DNA of 64,000 nt, from assembly GCF_004217175.1 (NCBI RefSeq), contig NZ_SHKI01000008.1, positions 1 through 64,000 on the forward strand, read 5' to 3'. The position numbers and the translations under genes are program-made. The notes beneath the pieces are model-generated. The model saw nothing but the letters and a program-made list of their open reading frames with translations. It was not told the DNA's origin and ran no database searches. This stretch comes from Leucobacter luti. GTDB taxonomy: Bacteria; Actinomycetota; Actinomycetes; Actinomycetales; Microbacteriaceae. Shown here in pieces: positions 7,870-14,775 of this stretch. Position 1 is the stretch's first letter. Each line of letters opens with the position of its first letter.

Positions 7870-8553
7870 ATGACTGAAAGTCCTCGTGTCGATCCCGTTG
7901 TACAGGCGATTCAGCACATTCTTGAGGTTAGTGATGAGGATTTCGAGAAACTCATAAGGTGCCTGAGTGAAGCTCCGGTCTCTCAACGAGAATCCGAAGC
8001 TGAGGATCGTGTGCGAGAAGCCGTTCCCGCCCTTACCGATGAGAAGTTGACGGCTATCGTCGGGTTTTCAACAGCGTTTGCGGGCGCGCTCACACAGATG
8101 GTGGATCAGGAGCACTTCTTAGATTCGGTAGCTAATCGCGCCAAGGACGACCTACCATCTGACAAGAGTGAGAACCTGAAGTCTCGTCTCAAAGCGCTCT
8201 TCCAAGCGCCCTCGATCGCTTTCATCGGCGGAGGCAAGGCTGCGCTTCGCGATAACTTGAAGATGGTCGTCCGGTCGCAGATCAACACCGACATGAGGCC
8301 TATTCCGGTCTTTGGCAACGACGAAGCCAAGTATTTCTCAGTTCTTCATCGGTTGAAGTTTGATTATTCGGACGAAATTGGGGCGGAACCGGACAAGAAT
8401 GTCGAACTCGTTCTCGACTTTGAGGACCTCAAAGAGCTGCGCGATCGCATCCAGAAAGCACTCGATGCGCAGTCTTCAATTCAGAGGGCCGCGGCAAGTC
8501 TCGGAGGTGCCGTGTATTTCCCTTACACGATCGAAGGTGATGGTGATGAGTAA
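7870..8553 (+). CDS. Soluble protein of unknown function, first gene of a three-gene membrane operon
   Basis: The 227-residue acidic protein has no membrane segment. It starts with ATG after AGGAG. Predicted helices fill the first 110 residues. A more conserved-looking part follows: F-I-G-G-G-K-A-A-L-R-D-N-L-K near 125, and V-L-D-F-E-D-L-K-E-L-R-D-R-I-Q-K-A-L-D near 190. No catalytic motif is evident and I do not recognise the family. The next gene starts 8 bp before its stop, and the third overlaps the second, so the three products are probably made together and may form a complex. Confidence 0.75.
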   Translation: MTESPRVDPVVQAIQHILEVSDEDFEKLIRCLSEAPVSQRESEAEDRVREAVPALTDEKLTAIVGFSTAFAGALTQMVDQEHFLDSVANRAKDDLPSDKSENLKSRLKALFQAPSIAFIGGGKAALRDNLKMVVRSQINTDMRPIPVFGNDEAKYFSVLHRLKFDYSDEIGAEPDKNVELVLDFEDLKELRDRIQKALDAQSSIQRAAASLGGAVYFPYTIEGDGDE

Positions 8554-9037
8554 CGCTACTGACGAAGCTGCATTCCAAGAGATAGTTAAGTCCCTGAGTC
8601 CTGGACATAGGGGTCAGGGTACTGACCGGCCTTCAAATCTTGTGAACGTGCCGAACTGGGATCGTGCCATGGGGCAGCTGCGCAGTACCCGCGTGTTCGA
8701 GAAACCAGACGCGCATTGGCTTTTCTATGCGCAGGAACTGGAAGAAAGCGCACCTCGTACTCATCTCCGTCTTGTTGAAGACTCAACGAAACACTCGAAT
8801 CACGTTGCCGAAATCACACCAGAGGCGGCGAAGCAACGCTCGGGTTTTTCGGTTTTCTACCGTTCCTTGTGGCTGCTATTGGGAGTGGTGGGGCTCGCCT
8901 GGGGGGTCGTTGTGGGAATGACTCTCGCTGGGGCCGGCATCGTTGGGCCAGCGACATTGGCGGCTGGAACTGTGATTGTCGTCGGCCTCATGGTGACGCT
9001 GGTGGTGGCCGGACGCAGAACTCAGATTGACGGATGA
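8546..9037 (+). CDS. Two-helix membrane protein, second gene of the operon
   Basis: The 163-residue protein starts with ATG at 8546, overlapping the previous gene by 8 bp. Its N-terminal half is soluble (Y-A-Q-E-L-E-E-S-A-P-R-T-H-L-R). The C-terminal part has two membrane segments at about 107-131 and 135-157, ending just before a short basic tail. It has no known family signature. The layout suggests a membrane anchor with a cytoplasmic N-terminal domain. Confidence 0.75.
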   Translation: MSNATDEAAFQEIVKSLSPGHRGQGTDRPSNLVNVPNWDRAMGQLRSTRVFEKPDAHWLFYAQELEESAPRTHLRLVEDSTKHSNHVAEITPEAAKQRSGFSVFYRSLWLLLGVVGLAWGVVVGMTLAGAGIVGPATLAAGTVIVVGLMVTLVVAGRRTQIDG

Positions 9038-9366
9038 GCAAAACGCCTAGCGAGGGCCTGTTTCCAACAGTTGGTCGAATACTCAAGCAAATTGTCAAAG
9101 ACGAGAAGAATACGCCTGAGGGCAAGACCAATACTTCAGCAATGGTGCTGGCATTTTTCGCTACCATCGCAGCTCCAATTGTCAGCGGCTCTTCGATCGA
9201 GATTGAGGGCAACGGCGACGGCTGGAGATTTCAACTGGCCATGGGAGACATGCTCGGCGCCTTAATTTGGCTTGTCTGCGGTGGATTGTTTTGCGTCGTG
9301 ATCGTAGCTGGAACAAACTACTTTCGCAGAGGCGAAGGTGACGGCTCAGGTCTCTCGCGAGACTGA
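9034..9366 (+). CDS. Small membrane protein, third gene of the operon
   Basis: The 110-residue protein starts at the ATGA overlap with the preceding gene. It has two membrane segments, about 35-53 and 74-96, separated by a short polar loop (I-E-I-E-G-N-G-D-G-W), and a charged C-terminus. It is not of a family I recognise. With the two genes before it, it forms a tightly coupled cytosolic-plus-membrane module behind an XRE regulator. Confidence 0.75.
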   Translation: MSKTPSEGLFPTVGRILKQIVKDEKNTPEGKTNTSAMVLAFFATIAAPIVSGSSIEIEGNGDGWRFQLAMGDMLGALIWLVCGGLFCVVIVAGTNYFRRGEGDGSGLSRD

Positions 9367-9477
9367 ATCCACTGGCGATGGTTCCATGCGCTGCCGCAGA
9401 CGTCAGAAAAGTGGCTGCGAAAATGTACCACTTTCACGGAACTTCAGGCGAGGGTCAGAAACTCGAGATTCGATCAT

Positions 9478-9861
9478 AAGGGTGTACGCAGGCCGACCTT
9501 GACCGAAAGCCCGAGCAATCGACCGGGCGGGCGGTTCTCCTGGTTTACCAGCGTTCTGCGCACGCGCACGCACGCGAGTTAGTCGCGAGACCGCCGCAGC
9601 CAAGTACCAAGTGCGTACACCCTTTCGCTTCTTGCGTTTCAAAAGGGTGTACGCGCTCTCGGCAGCTCCGCGACGCCGTTCTACCGCATGATTCCGCTAC
9701 TTCTGCCCGCTGACCCTCCGCCGAACCTGCGTACACCCTTTTGCATCGCCCCGAAGCAAAAGGGTGTACGCGCACCGGGGCAGCCCTGCGGCCCGTTCTG
9801 CCGCGTGATTCTGCGGATCTCAGCCGCCGAACCGCCCCGATTCCTGCGTACACCCTTTTGC
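9478..9861. repeat. Array of six alternating inverted copies of a 16-bp motif
   Basis: The motif gcgtacacccttttgc or its complement occurs at 9478-9490 (minus, partial), 9613-9625 (plus), 9641-9654 (minus), 9729-9744 (plus), 9756-9771 (minus) and 9846-9861 (plus). Neighbouring copies form hairpins: 9613/9641 with 13-bp arms and 9729/9756 with perfect 16-bp arms and an 11-nt loop. Same-strand copies recur every 115-117 bp, and the spacers are degenerate repeats of each other (ccgttct.ccgc.tgatt). The 600 bp between 9367 and 9972 hold no convincing gene. This could be an origin with iterons or a palindromic repeat family. Confidence 0.8.
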
Positions 9862-9972
9862 GGAGCCCTTAACGCCCCGCCCGGCGCAGCACCGGCGACA
9901 TGACGGTGCCCTGCGCCCGCGAAGCGGGGCAGGGCACATGTCACAGACCCGCGCCAGGGCCGCGCCGACCGC

Positions 9973-11196
9973 TCAGCTCGCGCGCTGCTGGGCCATGCGG
10001 CGGGCCAGCTCGTCGTCGCGGTTCCCGCTCGCCTGGTAGCGCATCGCGGCCTTCACTGAGGAATGCCCGAGGCGATCCATCGTCTCCTTCAGGGTCGCGC
10101 CGGTCTGCGCGTACCGGGTGCCCGCGAAGTGCCGAAGCCCGTGGAACGGCAGGTCGGGCCGCTCGGCGGCGACGACGGCCTTGTGCCAATGCCGCCAGAA
10201 CGCGCTCTGCGGCAGCCAGCTGGTGCCGTCGTGGTTGGTGGTCAGCAGGGCGTTGCCGATCCTCCCGCGGGCCTGCTCTGCGATGATGCGGGCGGCCTCG
10301 CCGAAGACGGCCACGGTGCGCACGCTCGCGAGGGTCTTGACCGCGAACGCGTCGCGCTCCCGGCCGACGAGTTTGATGACCTGGCGCGAGACGCTGATGC
10401 GCACGCAATCGACCTCACCGGCCTTGTCGCTCTCGATGCTCAAGTCCTTCGCCCGCAGCTCGGTCGCCTCGCCGAAGCGGAGCCCGCCGCTGGCGGCGAT
10501 GACGACAAGCGCCTTGTACCGCTTGTCGATGCTCGACAGGATCACGGCCAACTCCGCATCGGTCGGCGGCTCCACCTTCTTGCCGGTGGCGGCGGTCGAG
10601 CCGCCCCTGATCTGGCAGGGGTTCTTCTCGATGATGCCGTCATCGACGGCGGTCTTCAGCACCGACTTCATGAGGTCGTAGGCGCGGGAGGTCTGCGAGA
10701 CGCGCCCGGTCTCGATCTGGGCGGCCCGCCAGTCGCGCACCATCTCGGGCGTGATCTCGCCGAGCTTGCGCACGACCATCTCGGCGAGCGGCCCGCCCGT
10801 GCCCGCCTTGTCCTTCTCGGTGGCCACGCCCGCCGGGCGCAGGTATCCCTCATAGTTCTCCACGGTGCGGGGCCGCAGCGGCTCGCCGCGGGAGTTCGTG
10901 CGCGTCTCGATCCACTTCGCCGCGTAGTCGCCCAGCGTCGTGTCACGGCGGGCCGCCTCCGCCGCCGCCCGCTCGGCCTGCGCCTCGCGCACTGCCGGGG
11001 GCTGCCAGGTCTCCTTGGCGATCTCGCCCTGACGCTCCGCCAACCAGTGACGGGCCTCGGTGATCGCAGCGAAGGTCGCAGGTGCCCAGTGCAGCTCGCC
11101 GTCGGGGCCGACGTACCCGGCGGTGTACCTGCCGTTGCTGCGCTTCCTGACGCGCCCGAACTTCTCGCGCAGCTTGCGCTTCTTCTCAGCCATCAT
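9973..11196 (-). CDS. int: Tyrosine site-specific integrase
   Basis: The 407-residue protein has an N-terminal arm-binding-like domain (about 10-60), a SAM-like core-binding domain (about 85-200) and a catalytic domain with the family residues: Arg in G-G-L-R-F-G-E-A-T-E-L, H-x-x-R in H-G-L-R-H-F-A-G-T-R, His in L-G-H-S-S-V, and the nucleophile in M-R-Y-Q. It lies at the right border, beside the attachment site at 11344. Two in-frame ATGs occur. The second (11193) has the better spacing to GGGAG. It should catalyse integration into tRNA-Val(GAC). Confidence 0.93.
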   Translation of the reverse strand: MMAEKKRKLREKFGRVRKRSNGRYTAGYVGPDGELHWAPATFAAITEARHWLAERQGEIAKETWQPPAVREAQAERAAAEAARRDTTLGDYAAKWIETRTNSRGEPLRPRTVENYEGYLRPAGVATEKDKAGTGGPLAEMVVRKLGEITPEMVRDWRAAQIETGRVSQTSRAYDLMKSVLKTAVDDGIIEKNPCQIRGGSTAATGKKVEPPTDAELAVILSSIDKRYKALVVIAASGGLRFGEATELRAKDLSIESDKAGEVDCVRISVSRQVIKLVGRERDAFAVKTLASVRTVAVFGEAARIIAEQARGRIGNALLTTNHDGTSWLPQSAFWRHWHKAVVAAERPDLPFHGLRHFAGTRYAQTGATLKETMDRLGHSSVKAAMRYQASGNRDDELARRMAQQRAS

Positions 11197-11204
11197 GTTC
11201 TCCC

Positions 11205-11221
11205 GGTCAATATCTGGTCAA
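11205..11221 (+). promoter_or_regulatory. Putative integrase arm-type site, right
   Basis: Exact copy of ggtcaatatctggtcaa at 1826, in the same orientation, and followed by a third ggtcaat-like half (tcaatatc). It lies immediately upstream of the integrase start, so integrase binding could also repress its own gene. A hairpin atccctt/aaagggat lies further out at 11281-11302. Confidence 0.55.
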
Positions 11222-11343
11222 TATCTTCTGCCCGAATGTGACCGTTTCGGTCCGATTCTGACCTAATGGTCTTGGGCTACATCCCTTGTTAATAAAGGGA
11301 TCGGGAGTGATTTTGAGGTGCCTCTAGTCTATCGCAATAGCTA

Positions 11344-11363
11344 TTCGATCCCAGTATCGCGCA
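11344..11363 (+). other. attR core of the first element / tRNA-Val 3' end copy
   Basis: Exact copy of ttcgatcccagtatcgcgca. Its left flank (gctattcgat) differs from the tRNA, so only the 3' end of the tRNA is rebuilt here. Confidence 0.85.
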
Positions 11364-11370
11364 CAGCAAA

Positions 11371-11397
11371 GACCCGGCTTCGGCCGGGTCTTTTTTT
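11371..11397 (+). terminator. Rho-independent terminator after the second tRNA-Val 3' end copy
   Basis: Eight-bp stem gacccggc / gccgggtc with a TTCG loop, followed by seven T residues. It lies 7 bp behind the attachment core. It is likely the original terminator of tRNA-Val or the one brought by an element. Confidence 0.9.
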
Positions 11398-11425
11398 GTG
11401 CGCTCCCCCCGGGATCTCACGCAGT

Positions 11426-11500
11426 GACCCCGGAAGAATTGCGAACGCTCCGCGTCCGCCCCGAAATTCTTCCGCTGGTTCGATCCCAGTATCGCGCACA
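11426..11500 (+). repeat. 75-bp direct repeat with hairpin and att core, left copy
   Basis: The segment matches 13889-13963 at the same spacing with about four mismatches. It contains ggaagaatt (11432-11440) and aattcttcc (11465-11473), a 9-bp inverted repeat, followed by the tRNA-Val 3' end core at 11479-11498. Confidence 0.85.
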
Positions 11501-11503
11501 AAG

Positions 11504-11531
11504 AAAACCCCGGTCATGCCGGGGGTTTTTG
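11504..11531 (+). terminator. Terminator after the third tRNA-Val 3' end copy
   Basis: Stem aaaaccccgg / ccgggggtttt with loop tcatg and one bulged G, followed by T-rich sequence. Same position relative to the att core as the other terminators in this series. Confidence 0.8.
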
Positions 11532-11568
11532 TTTTTCAGTAGTGGTTGTGGGACTTATGTGGGACTCT

Positions 11569-11610
11569 GGCCCACGGCCCACGGCCCACGGCCCACGGCC
11601 CACGGCCCAC
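11569..11610 (+). repeat. Six perfect copies of ggcccac
   Basis: A 42-bp simple repeat of the 7-mer ggcccac lies just downstream of the ATPase stop codon and next to the left border of the second island. Just before it, gtgggac occurs twice, 11 bp apart (about 11548-11565), which resembles the doubled half-sites of an integrase arm site. Confidence 0.9.
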
Positions 11611-11628
11611 CGCCCAAATCTCAGGTCG

Positions 11629-12948
11629 TCACTTCTCATTTGAGGTCGTTGTCGGTGTGTTCAGTTGAGCACCGTCCTCAAATTTCGAGCGCGCGTAACG
11701 AACGAGCCACCCCTTGGAGCTCAAAGACACCGTGCGTCGTCGGCGGTCATCTTCGTCAATCTCTGCATCAATCAAATGAGCGCGCTCAATGTGCACTAGA
11801 CAAGTTCGCATGGCCTGGAGCGAATTGAAACCGAAATCGGCAAAATCACCCGGGGCGCACGAGCCACCGGCGGCAGATAGGTCGTCGAACATTTTCCATT
11901 GACGAGGCTGTAGTCGAATTGACTCGTTTATTAACGCCGCTTCCTCCGCAAGCCAGGCCTCTAGGAGGGGCAGGAAGTCCTGACGGGGCCGGTCCAGTTC
12001 CCCTTGCATCGCTAGCCAGACAGTGAAATTCTGAGCATACTTCAGAGTGTCTCTGAGGTTGGCGTTCGTTACTGCGTAGAGGTGCGCAAACTCCGCAGCT
12101 TGCACTGGGACTCCGTTCGGATTCCCCGCCGAGTAATGAGCCAACCGAGCATTCACTAGGTCATCGATTTTGTCGTCAGGGATGGGCCCAAGCTCAATTG
12201 GAGACGCAATCTTCCCGGTGAGCCTTTGTGACGAGATAGAGGCGCGCACGATCCCTCGGGATCCACAAAGTACCCAGCGAATCCCTGTGAGACCCAAGAC
12301 TCCGTCTCGTAGCCGCTCAAGTGCCGCTTGGGCCACTGAGCTCTTTCCCAGAAGTTCCATGTTGTCAAAGATTCCCACGAGAGCGCCCCTTGCGGATGTG
12401 GGGAAGAGCTCTGCAAGAGCCGTCTCTACGAGGAGCCTGAAACCTGACTCTTCAAATCCGGCTGAGGCATTGGCCTCGTTCGTCACGTTGAGCTGCAATC
12501 CACCGATACCTCCCCCGCCGGATCTCAGTATGGGGGTGTTCAGCCAGGAAGGTAGGGAATCAAGCGCTGGCGAATAGCGTCCACACTGTTGCAGGAAATC
12601 TCTGTGCAGGAGTAGCGATTGTGCAATTTCCTGGTAAACCGACCTTTCCAAAGCCGCGAAATCGCCATGAATCTCCAAAGGCTTCCGCATGGGCAGGAAA
12701 AGTTGATCTGACTCTCTGGCCTTGAATCTCTCCATCGCGAAGTAACAAGTAACAAATACGAGACTTGTCTTCCCGACGCCGTTTAGGCCCTCGACAGTCG
12801 GGTGAAGCGTTGTGTTTTCGAGCTGAAGAGTCAGTGCCGTAACCTCACGGTCTCGTCCTACCAGGAGGCTCGCGCCTTCAGCGGATGCCTGGAGGGCATC
12901 TGATCCGTACGGATTGTCGGTGAGGTTCAAGTCAGTCCAGATGCTCAT
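11629..12948 (-). CDS. AAA/STAND-like P-loop ATPase with C-terminal winged helix
   Basis: The 439-residue protein has a Walker A motif G-L-N-G-V-G-K-T-S at 54-62 and a Walker B-like strand A-L-V-G-I-F-D-N at 189-196, in the arrangement of AAA/Orc1-like and STAND ATPases. It begins with N-P-Y-G...L-V-G-R-D-R-E-V, a start common to that group. The C-terminal 90 residues look like a winged helix (R-Q-W-K-M-F-D-D-L...H-I-E-R-A-H-L-I-D-A-E...T-V-S-L-S-S-K-G). No effector domain is fused. It starts 20 bp after the broken gene at 12969. A role in plasmid maintenance or defence is possible; neither is shown. Confidence 0.75.
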   Translation of the reverse strand: MSIWTDLNLTDNPYGSDALQASAEGASLLVGRDREVTALTLQLENTTLHPTVEGLNGVGKTSLVFVTCYFAMERFKARESDQLFLPMRKPLEIHGDFAALERSVYQEIAQSLLLHRDFLQQCGRYSPALDSLPSWLNTPILRSGGGGIGGLQLNVTNEANASAGFEESGFRLLVETALAELFPTSARGALVGIFDNMELLGKSSVAQAALERLRDGVLGLTGIRWVLCGSRGIVRASISSQRLTGKIASPIELGPIPDDKIDDLVNARLAHYSAGNPNGVPVQAAEFAHLYAVTNANLRDTLKYAQNFTVWLAMQGELDRPRQDFLPLLEAWLAEEAALINESIRLQPRQWKMFDDLSAAGGSCAPGDFADFGFNSLQAMRTCLVHIERAHLIDAEIDEDDRRRRTVSLSSKGWLVRYARSKFEDGAQLNTPTTTSNEK

Positions 12949-12968
12949 GGCTTCATGCTAGCTAAGAC

Positions 12969-13432
12969 CTATCTAGGTAGCGCTAGTTCGGACCATGCAG
13001 AATTAAGTTGGAAGTGCTCCGCGGGCTTTTTGGCCCGTTCCAGTAACTTCATATGCAACTCGACTTTGATCTCGTGTTCGGTTCTTAGTCCGTCCTCATG
13101 ATTTGCGGACCTTGTTATCCCCGCGCGGTCAAGGATGGCCTCGACGGCACGGAGCTTCTCAGAAGTGTTGCCGGGCTTTAGCGCTTCCTCAACGCATCTA
13201 CTAAGGGATCCACAAGAGCGACGAATCTGTGCTGAGCTGCTGCTTTAGCCTGCGGAGCAGCTCCCCCATGCGCCCGGCAAACTGGCTGCATCTCCATTGC
13301 TGGGCCTCGGCAAGGTTCCCCGTCGGTCCAGTGCGCGGTGCAGAGGCGTCGCCCCTGTTGATCGCTTCGTTGTCCCCCGGCTTTGATCACGGGTTTCATG
13401 GGTGGACGGGTTGCATGGGTCGTGTCCTTCAT
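12969..13432 (-). pseudogene. Frameshifted HGG-motif phage-type small protein
   Basis: The first 84 codons (13432 to 13178) encode a protein with C-T-A-H...P-C-R-G-P-A...V-C-R-A-H-G-G-A-A-P-Q, a pattern frequent in small proteins of actinobacterial phages and mobile elements. It ends abruptly in R-K-R. Shifting the frame by one base there opens 68 further codons to the stop at 12969, reading A-L-K-P-G-N-T-S-E-K-L-R-A-V-E-A-I-L-D-R-A-G, a natural continuation. A single missing G near 13182 explains this. The ATG overlaps the stop of the gene before (ATGA). It may be a real mutation or a sequencing error. Confidence 0.7.
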
Positions 13433-13881
13433 CGGGGTCCTCCGAGTTCGATCTCTGTGCGGAGCTGTGCGAGATCATGATGAGCCCAGGGCGTTGGGTT
13501 CGGGACAGGGTTCCCGGCAAGCGTTCCCCATGCTGCGACGCCAAGAAGGTAGTTCTCTACGCCGCGCTTCCCCCACAGCCCGGCACTCTTGAGTACGAGG
13601 CGGTCGAGGAGTGTAGGTCCCCACGATCCGAGCGACAGCTGTTCCTCGGCGCAAGTTCGGCACACGGCAGCTCGTACCGGCTCGACGCTGTGGCCTCCCA
13701 GAGGACCTGGCTGGAGGGTGACCGCTTTCCATGCATCCGCAGCCTGCGAGGGCAAGGCGACTATCTCTTCGATGCCGCAGTGATAGCAGGCCATCCCGAA
13801 AGGTGGTGGCGTGGGTTGAGCACGTTCTGTGCGTGCGCGGAGATAGTCCCCCAGCGTTGCGCGAGCGTTAGCGTTGGTCAT
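13429..13881 (-). CDS. Zinc-ribbon-like hypothetical protein
   Basis: The 150-residue protein starts at ATG 13881 (M-T-N-A-N-A-R-A-T-L-G-D-Y-L-R-A-R). Two Cys pairs, C-Y-H-C near residue 31 and C-R-T-C near 73, could bind one zinc ion. The rest is mixed with a Trp/Gly-rich C-terminal half (L-L-G-V-A-A-W-G-T-L-A-G-N). It is first in the minus-strand operon of the second island, and its stop overlaps the start of the next gene. Similar proteins are expected in phages and integrated elements. Function unknown. Confidence 0.65.
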   Translation of the reverse strand: MTNANARATLGDYLRARTERAQPTPPPFGMACYHCGIEEIVALPSQAADAWKAVTLQPGPLGGHSVEPVRAAVCRTCAEEQLSLGSWGPTLLDRLVLKSAGLWGKRGVENYLLGVAAWGTLAGNPVPNPTPWAHHDLAQLRTEIELGGPR

Positions 13882-13888
13882 CTTCAAG

Positions 13889-13963
13889 GACCTCGGAAGA
13901 ATTGCGAACGCTTCGCGTCCGCCCGGAAATTCTTCCGCTAGTTCGATCCCAGTATCGCGCACT
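13889..13963 (+). repeat. 75-bp direct repeat with hairpin and att core, right copy
   Basis: Partner of 11426-11500. The inverted arms are at 13895-13903 and 13928-13936, and the tRNA-Val 3' end core at 13942-13961. It lies directly upstream of the zinc-ribbon gene start, so the hairpin may sit in that gene's leader or promoter. Confidence 0.85.
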
Positions 13964-13968
13964 CACTC

Positions 13969-13998
13969 AGAACCCCTTGGCTGACGCCGAGGGGTTCT
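13969..13998 (+). terminator. Terminator after the fourth tRNA-Val 3' end copy
   Basis: Thirteen-bp stem agaaccccttggc / gccgaggggttct with a TGAC loop, at the same distance behind the att core as in the other copies. From here rightwards the sequence looks like core chromosome. Confidence 0.8.
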
Positions 13999-14246
13999 TG
14001 CGTTCCCGGCGACACACGGATCTCAGTCAGTCCGGCAGCGGGCGCAGCGCGTGAGGCGAGAACCGAAGCCGCCCCACTGGCCCTGGCTGGGCGCGTGAGT
14101 GAGTTCCCAGAGCGCCTCTGCGGAGGCCAGAAGCGTCGCGGGGCACACGGGCCTGTCCCAGCGGCGGCGCCGCGCAAGACCGGCTCACACGACCGCGGGC
14201 CGGGCTCCAGAGGAACCCGGCCCGCGCCACAGCAGCGTACGAGGCG

Positions 14247-14483
14247 TTACTCGTTGCCGATCTTCCCGTCGAGGTTGTCGCGCACCTCGGAGATCTTGTC
14301 CGCGTGGCTGCCGCCCGTGACCTTGTTTGCGAGGTCTGCGGCGCCGTCGAGGATCTTGTCGCTGATCGACTCGGCCTGCTCGCTCTTCAGCGCTTCCGAG
14401 ACCTTGTCGGCGTTATCCTTTGCGAACTCCCCCACCTTGCCAGCAACCTCGGTCGCCTTCTTGCCCAGTTCTTCGATACCCAT
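14247..14483 (-). CDS. MT0933-like antitoxin family protein
   Basis: The 78-residue protein starts at ATG 14483 after AAGGAC. It is one amphipathic, charged, repetitive chain (G-K-K-A-T-E-V-A-G-K-V-G-E-F-A-K-D...K-V-T-G-G-S-H-A-D-K-I-S-E-V) with the T-G-G-x-x-x-D-K-I segment typical of the MT0933/Rv0909 antitoxin family. No toxin gene of the partner type lies next to it, as is common for this family. Between 13999 and 14246 I see no gene. Confidence 0.7.
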   Translation of the reverse strand: MGIEELGKKATEVAGKVGEFAKDNADKVSEALKSEQAESISDKILDGAADLANKVTGGSHADKISEVRDNLDGKIGNE

Positions 14484-14630
14484 AATCAGTCCTTCGTGTC
14501 CTGAAGCGCCGCCGAACGGTTCGGCCTGCTGAGCCAATTATGCCGCGTTCACTGGGTTACGGAAAGGGTGCGCCCTGGATTCGCGTGACTGATGCACGGC
14601 GGGTTCAGATGCGCGGGGGCCTCACACCCC

Positions 14631-14676
14631 GGGGCGCGGCCGTAGCGGGCGCCGGGGCGCGGCTGTAGCGGGCGCC
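14631..14676 (+). repeat. Tandem duplication of a 23-bp GC-rich unit
   Basis: Two adjacent 23-bp units (ggggcgcggc, then cgtagcgggcgcc or tgtagcgggcgcc) differ at one base. They lie in the 290-bp gap between the divergently transcribed antitoxin-like and VOC genes. Confidence 0.85.
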
Positions 14677-14775
14677 AGGGCACGGCGCTGCGCGCCGATT
14701 CTCGCCCCGGGGGTGACGAATCGGCGTCGAGCCGCAAGAATTGAGGCAGTATTCGCAGCGAGGAGAGGGACGCAC

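Larger units (their letters stand above)
1744..11363. mobile_element. Integrative mobilizable element in tRNA-Val
   Basis: The 9.6-kb element is bounded by exact 20-bp copies of the tRNA-Val(GAC) 3' end. From left to right it carries an excisionase-like gene, a Rep_2-like gene, a candidate oriT, mobC, a relaxase, two cargo blocks, an inverted-repeat array and a tyrosine integrase beside the right border. I see no type IV secretion genes, so it should need a helper for transfer. Integrase arm-type sites lie near both ends. Confidence 0.85.
11479..13961. mobile_element. Second, integrase-less island between tRNA-Val 3' end copies
   Basis: The 2.5-kb segment is bounded by exact 20-bp copies of the tRNA-Val 3' end (11479-11498 and 13942-13961) within longer 75-bp direct repeats. 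It carries a zinc-ribbon protein, a frameshifted phage-type gene and an ATPase, all on the minus strand, and no recombinase. It looks like the remnant of an older insertion at the same tRNA or an element moved in trans by another integrase. Confidence 0.65.

Noticed and set aside
9545..9853. 102-codon frame on the minus strand
   Set aside because: Its peptide repeats reflect the 16-bp inverted repeats, with no start site or family.
9478..9861. CRISPR array
   Set aside because: Copies alternate in orientation, spacers are degenerate repeats of about 100 bp and not unique 30-40-bp sequences, and no cas gene is near.
11364..13961. Intact prophage
   Set aside because: Only three genes, one broken, and no structural or lysis genes.
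14001..14246. Frames around the right border of the islands
   Set aside because: They are Arg/Pro-rich, overlap each other and lack start sites. I see nothing supportable here.
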